From Clavelina lepadiformis (taxonomy: Eukaryota > Chordata > Ascidiacea > Aplousobranchia > Clavelinidae): a stretch of 64,000 nt of DNA. Below, piece after piece: positions 37,401-49,600 of the stretch. Within the stretch, counting starts at the first letter, position 1, and every line of letters begins with the position of its first letter. The notes beneath the pieces are model-generated. The model did no database searches. It was not told the origin of the DNA and saw only the letters and a list, made by a program, of their open reading frames with translations. A program made the position numbers and the translations under genes. The stretch spans positions 23,934,501 through 23,998,500 of the forward strand of contig NC_135241.1 in the NCBI RefSeq assembly GCF_947623445.1. The letters are read 5' to 3'.

Positions 37401-37801
37401 AGAAAGCTGCATAGACAAAATAGTACCTGCAAATGCAAGCAAGATATTACCAAAACGGTTTAAATTGAACGTAACTAATGGCCTATAGCCCTAACCAGAA
37501 GATAACAAGAAAATCACAGCGACCTTGCTCATGGATATATTGACATAAGTGTAGGCTACTTGACATTGTTATGAGAATCTTTATCTGTTCATCATGAATT
37601 AGAGAAATTTTTTCCTTTATTTACAATGTATGCAGTCTGCAAGACTTGGCTTACTTTAGACTGCAATTAACAGTAAACAGATAGGCCAATAATAACAAAA
37701 TGCAAACTTTCTGTCTAATTATTTATTTACCTGTCCTTAGGCTGCATTACAACGTTCGTATAATCATCTGCGTTTGCACTATTTCCTACTGGATGGTTCA
37801 T
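34465..37801 (-). CDS. SLC29A: Equilibrative nucleoside transporter, copy B
   Basis: Thirteen exons (high to low): 37801-37731, 37426-37345, 37249-37071, 36953-36875, 36777-36625, 36477-36429, 36206-36109, 36034-35989, 35803-35697, 35465-35318, 35237-35152, 34991-34789, 34576-34465; 470 aa. The start MNHPVGNSANADDY is followed by VVMQPKDRYYFVY, matching the PQDRY lead-in of human ENT1, then GGLLPWNFFITANE in TM1. Other marks: ERTNEKIRILG, VFQSSIF, PTNSAFSYFLIA, TLYFSPVCCFLLYNATDWIG, LCNVQPRTRLPV, and GFSFALRLAI at the end. Exon lengths equal copy A for eight exons. The central loop is shorter (ending DDDLEPLL). NTS and NMT sequons lie in the first loop. Most exons differ clearly from copy A, but one (34789-34991) is almost identical. 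Confidence 0.95.
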
Positions 37802-38606
37802 CACGTAAACGGTTATGCACAAATTTTAGCCGGTGACGATATAGCGTCACAAATCGCATACGTTACAGATTTATTAACTTATCTCATAATTTGTATAAGT
37901 AACAGGTTTTTTCATCGACAAGGTTGTCGTGAGAAAGAAATAGGGTCTAGTATACAAATGCAAAACCAAAAAAAATATTAGTTAGAATTTTTTCGTTATT
38001 GAACATGATAGGAAACTGCTAGGGGAAGTACCGTTATTATTTCGCCCTCGTCACGCTTCAATGCTGGCCTTTCCGGGTTTGACTTTGGTTAAGCCTTTGG
38101 ACTTAGTGTAGCCAAAGAGGCTACAGGCTACATTTAGGCTACAGGCCTTACGAAGAAAGAACCCGAATTAAGGGAAGGTGACGTTTGTAAGCGTATATAT
38201 CAGTATAGCCTATAGACAGGGTTGCCATACCGTCCTTATTTCTAAGAAATGTCCTTATATTCAGTTGCGTCCTTATTTTCGTCTTATTTTTAGGGCAGAG
38301 CATTTTTCGTATTTTGAACATTTTTACAGCTTTATTATATCATTTTGTAACGAAGATTTACCAAAATTAAGAACATGCAGATAGTGTCTCGTTTTTTTCT
38401 CCTGTTGTGCACTGTTTAAGGTGGTATTCGATTTTCGTTTCCTTGTCGTGCTTATTTTTGAGTTGAGACCGATGGCAAACCTGCCTATAGACCTAGCTTA
38501 ATTTGGTTAACTTTGAAGTTTAAAATGGTGAGAAATTTGTAAAACTCAATGAAACTAGGCCTAAATATCAACAGGTATGCTTGCAGACTGAGACTGCAAT
38601 ATAAAA
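37802..38606. other. Divergent promoter region of ENT copy B and the small Cys-rich gene
   Basis: About 800 bp between the start codons of two divergently oriented genes. It contains a 267-bp hAT-like MITE (38217-38483). No other signal recognised. Confidence 0.45.
38217..38483. mobile_element. hAT-like MITE, 267 bp
   Basis: Begins CAGGGTTGCCAT and ends ATGGCAAACCTG, inverted with one mismatch. The 8-bp target CCTATAGA is perfectly duplicated on both sides (38209-38216 and 38484-38491). Interior is AT-rich with GTCCTTAT repeats and no coding frame. Confidence 0.88.
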
Positions 38607-39129
38607 ATGCCACGTATAAGTTGCATGCCTGAATGCAAGAACTGTCCACGCTTCATCAGGCGAACAGATAATCGAAGGTTGGTGTGGTGTCAAATTTGTT
38701 CCAAACATTGTAACGCAAAAATGTCGCATAACTCAGCGTAAGTTTTTTGGTCAAAACACTCATATTCCCGGTGAGTTTGTATGAATTGTTTTCTTGTTTG
38801 TAGTTTAAGTTGGTGACCTTTTAAGCTTTTGCTGAACGCGAGGACAATCTCCGAGGTTTTCCAGAGAAAAACTTATTCTATCACAATGTTGTTAACACAA
38901 TACGTCAACAAAAGCTTGTCCAAAATTGTTAAAATACACTTGAGGCATATTTTTTCAGTTTATTAGCTGAATTAATTATCACCAGTTAAATTAGGCTATA
39001 GGCCTATCTACATATATTTTATCTTTATATATTTTCCCTTGTTTTAGTTGTTCCATAAGCAATGCGCGTTTTGAGGGGCGAAAATTACAAAATCGTGATG
39101 GTCCAATTAGACTAAAGGAGTTTGAATAA
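38607..39129 (+). CDS. Possible small Cys-rich protein, 70 aa, unknown
   Basis: Two exons join in phase: 38607-38737 (donor GTAAGT) and 39048-39129 (acceptor TTTTAG, stop TAA at 39127). The product begins MPRISCMPECKNC and has WCQICSKHC, giving Cys spacings C-x3-C-x2-C then C-x2-C-x3-C, a mirrored pattern that could bind one or two zinc ions. The region between is basic (RFIRRTDNRR), and the tail ends in GPIRLKEFE. I recognise no family. Support is the good splice sites, the phase match and the non-random cysteines; there is no homology support. It lies head to head with ENT copy B. Confidence 0.45.
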
Positions 39130-39641
39130 ATTATAAGTTGTCGTAAAAACTTAGCAAAATTTATTTATCTTAGCAACCCTTATAGCACATTGTATCTGTT
39201 GGTATAGGATGTCATAATCTTCGACGTCATAGTTTTTGAGATTATAATTTTTATCATACGATTGCAGCTGATTTGAATTTATTACGAAAGGAACCAACAT
39301 GACCCAAAGCACAGACGTAGCTTGGTGTGGGGAGACGTCTTTGTGAGCGTCTGTCTGTTTCGAAGTATAACTAACGAAGAACACAATAAACTTATTTGGC
39401 GAATGTAGGCCTACTTGGCGCTTTGCCGCTGCCCAGATGATAAACGTTTCACACGGTTTGATTGCAAGGCAATTGAGTTCAAAGAACCTCGTTTGAAACT
39501 TATATTGGACTTGATTTTAAGCACCAAAGAAAGTTTCTTTGTTAATTAATTTATACAATTTTATGACTTTTTGAGTAGTATTAGCCTAAACGCTTTATAG
39601 GTTTGCGATGTTAGCCTACCATATGATATAGCACAATTACA

Positions 39642-40105
39642 TTATTGCAAAAATATTATTTTCCAAACAAAGGCCGAGAGTTGATGCAAGAGCCTAGTAA
39701 TGCGGTAAATCTCAATGAAAAATTTCTGAATGATCTTAAAAACTTTATTAAACTTCACAGCCAGAGACAATTTTTCCTTAATGTACATGACTACTCCGCA
39801 AGCGCAAGTGTTCTGTTCGCTTGGAAATATTTTCGCAGCAACTCGGTTTAATACTTCGAGACACTCATAAAATGTTTGTCGGTGTGTTGTTACCAATGGG
39901 GCATTGGTTTGGCTTAGAACAAACGTTTTGTTGCAGGAATATACGGCGATAGCATAAACGAAATGTCTTGGGCAATCGGAGAATTGATGAAGCTTTTGCG
40001 AGAGCTACACTTGGAAGCAAACACTTTGGTGATTTTCTTGTCGGATCATGGACCTCAGGTGGAGCTTTGTCATCATGGCGGATCAATGGTACCTCTGCGA
40101 GGTTT
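39642..40105 (+). pseudogene. Partial duplicate of the downstream sulfatase (exons 4 and 5)
   Basis: 39642-39850 matches sulfatase exon 4 (42994-43207) at the level of NKG..L, LNDLKNFIKL and SASASVLFA, but its coding end runs into TAA where the donor should be. 39942-40105 matches exon 5 (43601-43765) almost base for base, with acceptor and donor intact, reading [20 protein letters not shown] and [16 protein letters not shown]. Exons 1-3 (with the catalytic cysteine) and 6-8 were not found, so it cannot make an enzyme. The two exons differ in divergence, so exon 5 may have been refreshed by gene conversion from the intact gene. Confidence 0.8.
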
Positions 40106-41689
40106 TGTTTTTTTAACATTGAGCATAATTTAAAAAGCAAAAGCTTGGAATATTGAGAGATTAAGCACCATTGGTTTAGTCGATGTGCCGCAATTGTCAT
40201 CAATAAGCCAACGTAGACAAGAGAAGACAAGAAATCCATCGCTATTTTTATGCGCATATTAAGCTTTCCAGGCTTTGCTCGATTTTTCCATGCATTAGCG
40301 CGTGTTATTAACTGCTGTAGCACTGGTTTTTCTTCCACTGCGGAAAAGACAAAACGTAAAATGATCAAATGATTCATAACATGTTACCTTCCCCTACGTG
40401 CGGTTTCATAAAGGAACTGAGACGTCAATAGACACTGTACTTGCAGTACGTTTTCAGAATGACAACATTAAAACTATGTTGTTCTTTTCTTTAGGTTCTC
40501 AAGTTAGGTTTAGTAAAAGATCGCCTTATTTTGTATCGGAATTAGCTGATAACGTGGTCTGTAGTGGAAAGTGGTAATTAAGTGGTAATCTAACACAAAC
40601 TATGACTGCTGCATATAGGCCTATATAAATTTCACACATAGTTTATTTCAGGTGGCTATACCTGAAGAAGCAAATCGATGAAATAAATCAAATTTAACCT
40701 TTGAAGTGCTACAATTGATCTAATACTGCTTTTATTATAAATTTATCGTTCGCCGTTCGTCGTCAATTCCAAATTGACGAAAGAGAGAGAGCCGGTTGAA
40801 TTTTAACAAGTAAAGGCAATTATGTTTATGACTTTTTTCAGAAACCGCTCCTTTGACTTTGCACTGGAGGTCACGCTTAACAAACAAATACATTTGTACT
40901 TTGTATTTCGGCACCATCGGATTTTCCATTTTTAGGAAGTCAACAGAAAGGGAAGCTTATTGCATTATTTCCTGTTTGGAAGCTCTTTAAACCAACAAAC
41001 TATTGTTTAAAAGCTCTCTTTACCATGAGCAGACAGTTGGTTGTGAGCTAGTTATCTAAGACTAAAATTGAATTCAAGTGTTAGTTTTAGTTAATTTTTA
41101 GCGACAGTCATACATATTATTTTCGAATAATGTTGCTTATTTACAACAAACGCTTTGCAGAAAGATGTTTTGTTTGCATAACACTTACCTATGTCACGCT
41201 CTAGTGAACATGGCATACAACCTATCTCTTTTACACAAAATCTCATTTTATATCTGATGAGATAAAAAATGCTTTGCTACGTAAGCTCGCAAGGTCAATT
41301 GGTCTCAGACTGCAAACCAGCGTAATGTAGTGCAGTATCTATGCTACGGCCCTATATGGTTTATGATTATACGCGGTATAGCTTAGCTTCAGGTGATTTA
41401 CGTCTGTACACTGTCTGACAATTGCTTCATGGACTAAAGGTCAATCTAGCTAGTAATCGGCAGTTGCACTGTACATTAAGGCAATGGCGCTACATGGAAG
41501 TCTGCTGTGGGCCTACGTACTGTTGCTTTACCCACGTTGACCTAAATTAAGTATCACCTAACAAACTGGCTACAATTGTGGATTACCATTCAAGTTCATT
41601 CAACAGCGGTTAGCTTTAGCGCAATGAACCTGTGATGATATTATAAAATTGCTTGCAAATCGAATGCCGCATAGAATACTTGTTTACGG
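40106..41689. other. Gene-free stretch
   Basis: I find no further sulfatase exons and no other gene here. Open frames are short and unlike proteins. Confidence 0.45.
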
Positions 41690-41988
41690 AAATCGGCAAA
41701 GCAAAGCATTGCGTTACGTGTCGCCTATGCATGACTTCCTGTATATCGTTATAAATCGTGACGTGAGTTATTCTTTCATTTATAGCTATTCATTGCGTCA
41801 CAGTCTACTAAGTTAACCCTAGAAAGTGGTCGACTTTATTATGTAGCTGTCACAATGTTTTATGTAAATGTGTGCGTTTAAAGAACCTTCAATACAATCA
41901 GAATATACAGTTGTCATTGTTGTGTAACCTTTGTAGTGAAGTGGGTAAACCTTACAGTTTAAGGTACCATATACCACTTTTCATTACA
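41690..41988. mobile_element. Diverged fossil related to the 14.5-kb LTR element
   Basis: The last 100 bases (GTGGGTAAACCTTACAG, GGTACCATATACCACTT, CATTACA) match the 3' end of the LTR at 14536-14910. The first part (TGTTTACGGAAATCGGC) matches the interior of that element near 15636. It appears to be an old, shortened internal-plus-LTR remnant or an LTR of a sister family. No partner LTR seen. It ends 140 bp before the sulfatase start codon, so it forms part of that promoter region. Confidence 0.6.
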
Positions 41989-42128
41989 AACCTAAGTGTT
42001 AAAAATTAATACCGTATTATTTCGTACGATTAGACCATGCATTACTTTTTAGCTTTGCTATGAAGAAATCTTTCGCAGAGCGAAGGAAGACTGATACAAT
42101 TACTGATTAGAAGCAAATCGTTTAGGGA

Positions 42129-44774
42129 ATGGCCTTTATTAAAACCTTGCTGTTTCTCTCAGTAATCATTCCAATCAGTCTTGGTAAAAAATCACCAAAT
42201 TTTGTCCTGATACTATCTGATGACGTGGGCTATGGTGACTTTCAATGCTATGGACACGCAACCCAGGAAAGAGGTGCTGTTGATGATCTTGCGGCGGAAG
42301 GGATGCGCTTCACACAATGGTATGCGCCTGATTCTTTGTGTTCGCCGAGTCGTGCTGCACTTTTGACAGGTACCGGTTTATTAATTGTTATATTAGCTTA
42401 TTGTACCCTTGTACCGGTATCTGCTGTGATGCATTTGCATAGTTTTAAAAGAAGCGGCGATCCTGCAATTCATTTGCACGTTATTGAAGTTTAGTAAGCA
42501 GCATGTTTAGGGAGATATCCAATTCGTAGTGGAATTGTCGGTCCAAATCGGGTGTTCTGGCAATATGCTCGTGGTGGTTTGCCAAAATCGGAAGAAACAC
42601 TTGCGGAAGGGTTGAAAAGATACAACTATACTACAGGAATAGTTGGAAAATGGCATTTAGGTTAAGTATGGACGAGTTTTACATTCCCTATAGCTGGTGA
42701 ATTTTCAAACTATAGCAATAACTTTTTCACAGGGATCAACGAATTTGTAGCTAACGATGGAAATCATCTTCCCCATCATCATGGCTTCGATTATGTTGGG
42801 ACGCTTCTATCATTCACTTACCACTTTCGTTGTGATCCAACAAAGGTAGTTTATGATCCAGTATTTTAACATCAATGAATTTTTTCATGTAGGTGATTCT
42901 CTTATAATTTAAGCATTATGTTGTTTAGCCAATTTTTATCCAGACAAGCCTAACTTTAGCAAATCAACTGTTTAAGGTGTGTTCTAGTTTAAGGCAGAGG
43001 AAAGAACAGAAAAATGTTTTCTGAACAAAGGCAGCAAGTTGGTTCAGCAGCCTATTACTTCGGAAGATCTCACTGAAAAAATTCTGAATGATTCTAAAAG
43101 TTTTATCAAACTTTACAGCAAGAAACCGTTTTTCCTGTACATGTCTATGCCGCAAGCACATAGTGCTTTGTTCGCTTCGAAGAATTTTCGCGGAAACTCT
43201 AAACGAGGTAAACTTTGTTGCTCGAATTTAGAAGTTGTCACCAGGTCCACTGAACAGAAACAAGCGACGTTGTAATTCATTTCCCAAGGGCATTACAACG
43301 GTACCGCCATTGAGTTGAGGCAACCCCATGCCATCAACCAATATTTACAAGGTACCACAAAAGCAAAGCCTACGCAGTTCAGTAGTATATAACTCGACAG
43401 CTTTTACCACTTATTGAAATGTGAGCCATATCTTTTTGGGTGATGTTGGCGAAGGCGAGCCTAATCGCTTTTGGGCACCCAACAAGACTTGCATTATTGC
43501 ACTGCGAGCCCAGCGCTCTGCTAACTAGTCGAAAAATCGTTGAACAATCGATCAATCGAAGTTCTGTGTGTTGGAGCTTAAAATGAACGTTTTGTTGCAG
43601 GAATATATGGCGATAGCATAAACGAAATGTCTTGGGCAATCGGAGAATTGATAAAGCTTTTGCGAGAGCTACACTTGGACGAAAACACGTTGGTTATTTT
43701 CTTGTCGGATCATGGACCTCAGACGGAGCAATGTCATCATGGCGGATCAGCGGGACCTTTGCGAGGTTTTCTCTTTTAACATCGAGCATAACTTAAAAAG
43801 CAAAAGTTTGGAATATTGAAAGCCTGAAGTTTGCAGGATATTATATCAAAAAGGTTAAAGCGACATAAATCTTCCAGGTGGAAAATCCAGCACATGGGAC
43901 GGAGGAATAAAGGTCCCGGCCGTGGCCTGGTGGCCGGGCACCATAAAACCAGGCTCGGTGTATCGCGGCGTGCTAAGCTCTATGGACATTTTTCCAACTT
44001 TCCTGAACCTTGCGGGTATAACCGGTTAACTCTGTGACAACATCCATGCACACGTTTCTCTAACTAACGTGTAACCTACCTGCGGTAGACAAAGCTCCGA
44101 CCGTGTAGCTCAGGGTCTTGATTGTTGTAGAGTATTGGCGTGCAACAATCGCAAACACTTGCTTAAAGTTTTTCCTTCATGTAACAGGAGGAGAGACTGT
44201 AACTAAATTGGATGGAACGTCGCTTACTGACGTGCTGACTGGAACGCATGATGACGCCAAAGACCCTGCCAAGCACGATGTGTTATTTCATTACTGCTCC
44301 GACCAAATAATGGCTGTTCGAATCGGGCCTTACAAGGTTGATAATTTTTCGCTTACTTCAACTTATAAAAGAGGATTAAAAAATTTTCCGTTTCACATTT
44401 GTATTCGTTTGCAGCTTCACTACTATAGTCAGTATCAGAGAGATTATGAAGGTGACCTATGTAACAATGGCAACCCGTATGACGACAAACTGCTCTACTT
44501 TAACTGCAGCTTGTCTCATTACCATGACCCGCCGTTGATTTTCGACATAAATCAGGATCCCGGCGAGCAATTTCCTCTCGATCCTTCTAAGCAACAAGAC
44601 TTGATCGAAAGAGCCGCATCATTAGTGCAGAAACATAGACAGACTATAATTCCTGTTCCCAGCCAACTTGGTAGCCATGACAGCAATGTGCAGCCCTGCT
44701 GTAATCCTCCACTGTGTGCTTGTAATTACCAGGCTGATGAAGATGACATTGAACTAAGTAAAGATGAATTATGA
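42129..44774 (+). CDS. Sulfatase of the steryl-sulfatase/arylsulfatase type, C-terminal KDEL
   Basis: Eight exons in phase: 42129-42369, 42511-42660, 42733-42845, 42994-43207, 43601-43765, 43878-44015, 44188-44336, 44415-44774; 509 aa. It hydrolyses sulfate esters, substrate unknown. Signal peptide at 1-19 ([19 protein letters not shown]). Metal ligands Asp31-Asp32 ([11 protein letters not shown]). Cys71 in [11 protein letters not shown] is the residue converted to formylglycine. GKWHLG is at 126-131, Asp276-His277 in FLSDHGPQ, Lys297 in [22 protein letters not shown] and [20 protein letters not shown] point to the STS/ARSD/ARSH branch. No membrane hairpin such as human STS carries is visible; instead the protein ends SKDEL, the ER-retrieval signal. 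A partial duplicate lies 2 kb upstream. Confidence 0.95.
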
Positions 44775-46667
44775 GTTTGCAATGAGAAAAGAGTTTGTTT
44801 TATATGATTTTCAGGCTATGCTTATTTGATGAGCGCCTGTTTTAATTACAAATGTGAAGTTTAATTTAAAATTTTGTTTGCAGTTTTACTCAGTTTACCA
44901 TTTTCAAATAAGCCACATTGATGTTTATCCTTGTCGACTTTGTTCTATGAACTATCTGAAGTATTGCGTGTTAGTGCATACATGTGCAACCTTTTATGTT
45001 TCCTGTGCTTAAATTCCACTGAAAAAAATTGTTCTGTGGGCTAGGTGTTTGTTTTCGATAGCTTTCTTGCGTACTAAGATGGAATCACATAATGGATGTT
45101 GATGGTTGATATTCCAAAACGAGTATGTGCTCGAGCAAATCCAGATACCGAAAATTAGTGTTGTAATAACTCAAGTCTTGTTTTTCAATGACTTGACTGG
45201 AGCCAGTTCTTAAATGACTTAACTCAAGTTGTCGTATATGCTACACGTGGCAGCAAAATTCAAAGCTTTATGAAAGATAGAATGAATATTATAATACAAA
45301 TAAATGAGGCCTAGCCTACTCTTCTGTTTAGAATAGTTTCCACCCTATTGACATTGAGATTATGCTGACGGATGGTATGAAGTTAAACAATTTTTGGCCA
45401 TAACTGCTCTTTTTATCAGCAATCAACCATGGTAGTAATGCCGCAACCATTCCTGGATATAGGCTTCGTTGCAGTAAAGGCGGAAGTAACGGTTTTTTTT
45501 GCAGACGCGGTGTGGTCATATGAAATCCGATAAGTCGTTGCAAAATAAGTCTCGAAACAAAGTATTGAGAATTATGACAGTCCATACGCCTACGTAGCAT
45601 AAACACAACAGCCAGAAAAAAAGAAAAAGTTTATTTAAATCAGATTTTTCTGGTTCCAGCTCTTGCGTTCATATTGCATTATATATTTTACACTTCATTT
45701 AATAATGATGATTGAGGCCATTTTGAATCACACTATTGCACTGTTGACAAAATGCTGTGGCATACCTTCACATTGCTTATTCCTACAATAGGTTATTAGG
45801 AAGCATGCTAGATTATCCCCTCGTCCATTGTTTTCGATTTTAATTATTTCGATATAATTCCGCTATCTGCTACTGACTATTTGCGTGACACGTACGATAC
45901 TATACGTCTCTATCAATGGAGCTGGGTGACTTTAATTAGCATTTACAATACAACAAATAAACCTAAATAATACAATACACCTGCAAAGTGCGTGGTTATC
46001 ATAGACATCAAATACTTTTACATTTGTGCCGACTTTTGATACGCCCCTATCTTCGCGCCAGTTTTGACCTGGTTGGTTGATAATAATAGAGTATGTTATT
46101 ATACTGAAGGTCTACTTGTGCTTTGTGGTATTGATGGGTCTGTTCTCGCCTGTTAGTACTGTTGCTACTTCTTGTAAACCACAAAATCAGTAGCACTGTA
46201 TGTATCGGGAGTTTGCCGCTTAGTAGGATATATTTACCTTCACTAATTTAAGACATTTTCGCGCAGTTGGCAATAATTTTAAAACGTTTCAGCTTTTGGA
46301 TCTCTTATACTTTTGCACTCCACCTTATCAGGAATTTCCTTACCAAGGAATTATCAAGTAATACAAAAGAAATTCCTGCCTAATAGTTTCTCAATACTTC
46401 ATCGTGATGTGTGAGTGCAAAAGTAAAAGAGACCTCAACTTTCATAAAATCAGTTTGTAGAGGCTTTGGGGTGTACTGCTGTATATACTATTTTGTGGTA
46501 ACCGTTACACCATGTTGTTCATAATATTGACATAATAGCCAGTTGTATGTAATTATTGCAAAGTGAGACATATTGTCATTGTTCTTACTACTCAGCTCGT
46601 TCAATGGACTTTGTTAAAAGGAGTATTTTTAGAAAAAACTGATAAACTTTATGACTAAGCCTATAAA
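44775..46667. other. Intergenic region between sulfatase and CHAF1A
   Basis: AATAAA near 45299 may end the sulfatase transcript. A 137-bp foldback sequence (46298-46434) lies in the CHAF1A 5' flank. No exon recognised. Confidence 0.45.
46298..46434. repeat. Foldback MITE-like sequence upstream of CHAF1A
   Basis: GGATCTCTTATACTTTTGCA at the left tip and the inverse of GGTCTCTTTTACTTTTGCA at the right tip pair over about 21 bases. A second, inner inverted pair (AGGAATTT / AAATTCCT) lies inside. Short, non-coding, and about 230 bp before the CHAF1A start codon. Target duplication not resolved. Confidence 0.6.
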
Positions 46668-49600
46668 ATGGCAGATATTGTCGTACCAAATAAAAAATTG
46701 AAACAAGGTATGTTGATGTCCAATCTGTTTTAACTTAATGCTTATTTTTTATTATAACAAACACTCACTTTGATTTTTACTTTGTTGGCACAATCAGTTC
46801 GTTATGTCCATGCACCATAATGATGTCATAATCATGTGTGCATTGTCATCACAATTTATTATTGACTTTCAAAGAACCAAATTTTTCTCATTTGTTTATT
46901 GATGTGACGTTTGCATGAAAAACGCTTGATGTTTATGGGAAGAGTCTTTTTTACCTATAAGTGTGTGTGTCACACTTGCTTTTTGTAGACTACAGGCCTA
47001 TGCTGTTCTCATAAAAAGCAAGTTTTTCATATGAGTATAACTTTTACTTTTATGATTTTACCAGTTTAACGCAATGTTGTTGTCAATCTCCAGCACGACT
47101 TCCATTCAGCAAAATTCATCAAAATCAAGGTGAAGACGATGAAAGTAAGAAAGACGACACCCACAAGAAATATGTCTCAAATGACAATGACACAACCGCG
47201 GATATGACAGCTAAAACCAGCAACAAAACTTCCATGTCGTGAGTAACGTGATGGAATAGTTTTATAGCTTAATAAAGATACATATTGACTTTATGACGTT
47301 ATGCATACTTGTGAGTTAGATATTTTGTAAAATGTCTTCAGCGTTAATAGGTTAATGATGTTCTTGGTTTAGTCTCCCATGCAACTGTACAATCATCATA
47401 GAAACGTCATGACCAGCGCCCTGTTATATATCTACTGTAGTTATGCTTTTGTGTGCTCGAATCCTGACTTTTTCAATGTTTTCCATGCGGTTGTAGGCCT
47501 AACAGAATCGAAGTGAAAGCAGATGTTCATTCTTCATCCATTCAGTGCCCTGAAGTGTCAACATCAAGCATACATTCCGATAGTGACCATGAAGTAAATA
47601 TCCAGTTTAAGTGAACAGTGAAAGCTTGTTATAGTAACTTCATTTAATTCAAAACTTCAGACAGCTGTAAATTAGCCCATCTGATACCTGGAAAATGCTT
47701 ATACCGTGAAATCAATTATATTTAAACCAACTTTTGGGACGCAAAGTTTGATTCTCAGCCGATAAAAAACAAGCTTTCTCTGTCTTCTTATTTAAGTCAT
47801 TTCTGATTTTTATATTGTTGCTCAAAGCCTCAAAACGATCATCTACATGTGTCATGCAATTGTAGTTGCTGATTTTTTTTGTCATTTCTTTTAGTCTGAA
47901 GAAATGGATTGCATTGACCTCACGGAAGAAAATACATTGGATGCGAATGATGCAAAAGTAAGCTTTAACAGGTTTATACAACTTATAATACAATGTACAA
48001 TGCAATACAGGTTTCGTTACATTTTTTTTTGTATTAAAGAATTAATTTTTTTTGCAGATATTTCAGGAAAAATTGTCTTCTGATGAAGGTAGCAGAATTG
48101 ATGATGCCATTGATGCTGTAATTGCAAGATGTCACAAAGTAATTAATGATGAAACAGATTTGATTCCAGTTAAACGGAAACGCAGATCTAAATCACCAAC
48201 CTCAATGATTGAACGAAATGAAAAAGATTCAAAAGCTAGCAGAAAGTTTCCGCCTAAAGTCTGCAGTCAAAAAACTGTTCCAGACATTGTTGTATTATCG
48301 CCTGACAGCGCGGACGAAAAGCCTGCAAAAATGAGGCGATCGGTTTTAGACATGCTAAATTCTTCAGGCTCTAAATCTTGTGACACACATCCTGGTGATG
48401 ACGCAAAAGCAAGCGAAGACAAAGAAAATTTTGTGAACCTGAAACAAACAGAACAACCTGTTTCAACAGAATTTGAACAGAAATCACCGGAAAAATTTGC
48501 TGATGTTGAGATTATTAAGAAGAGACGTAGGTCCAAGTCTCCAGTCGAGCCAGATGCGGAAAAAGACAACATTAGTTGCAAAGTTGCAGATGAATCACAA
48601 GATCCCAATCCACTGCCCTCTACCTCAACACCTGATAAACCCACAAGAGATATCAGCCAAGCTGCCAAGAAACGGAGGACAACCCTGTCGCCTTCTCAAG
48701 CTGTTGATAGCAAGATCCAAAATGAAGGAGAAAAGTCTTCTCAAAACTCTGAACTTGTTGTGATAGATGTGTCCGATGCCATAACTCCATGCAAAGCTGC
48801 AGAAGATGATGACCAGTTGAGCATAGACAAGATGTCTCCCTCTTCGAATAAGAAAACTTCCCCGGGTGGCTCAGTAAGTGCTTAATAACAACATTAGTCT
48901 GTGCTATTTATTACATCTGATGTTGATGTTGATTACGTCATGACGTTGATCACATCTCTGACATTAGCTTGCTTATAAATCACAAGTGAGCTAAATTACC
49001 TCAGCAACACCTGCAAACACCGCTATCCTTATCTACCGATCAATTGACCAATCCGGTCGTTCTAGGTATAACGATTTTCCGGTAGTTCTAATAACAACAT
49101 TAGTCTGTGCTATTTATTACATGTAGTATTTATAGCATTGCTGCATTTCACTTACAGAAGCCACGGAGCGCTCGCAAATTGAATCCGGAGACGCAGAAGC
49201 TTAAGGAAGAAAAAGTACGACATTTCATAATCTGCTGCTTCTAGAATTATAAAACCATCTTGAAAATTTTAAGGCTTTACCTTTGCTTGGAAACATCTGT
49301 CATAATTTTCATAATAGTTCCAGAACTTAAATGTGTGAAAGTAATACGCAAATCTAAATGACATCTCATATCCATCCCTGCGTAAAATCTTGCTGATATC
49401 TAGTGTAAGTTACATAAAGTGTTTCAGGAGAAAGAGAGAGAAGAGAAGAAAAAACAGAGGGAAGAGGAGAAACAAGCTCGGGAGCAGAAGAAAATTGAAG
49501 AGAAACGGAAAAAAGTGAAAATTTGTTGATTGCTATCCAGAATTTCTCATTTTTTGAAACATTTCATGAATCAATTCATTCCAGTTTTTTTCCTCGTAAA

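Noticed and set aside
48267-48668. 133-codon antisense open frame in CHAF1A
   Set aside because: Shadow of the Ser/Lys-rich coding exon on the other strand.
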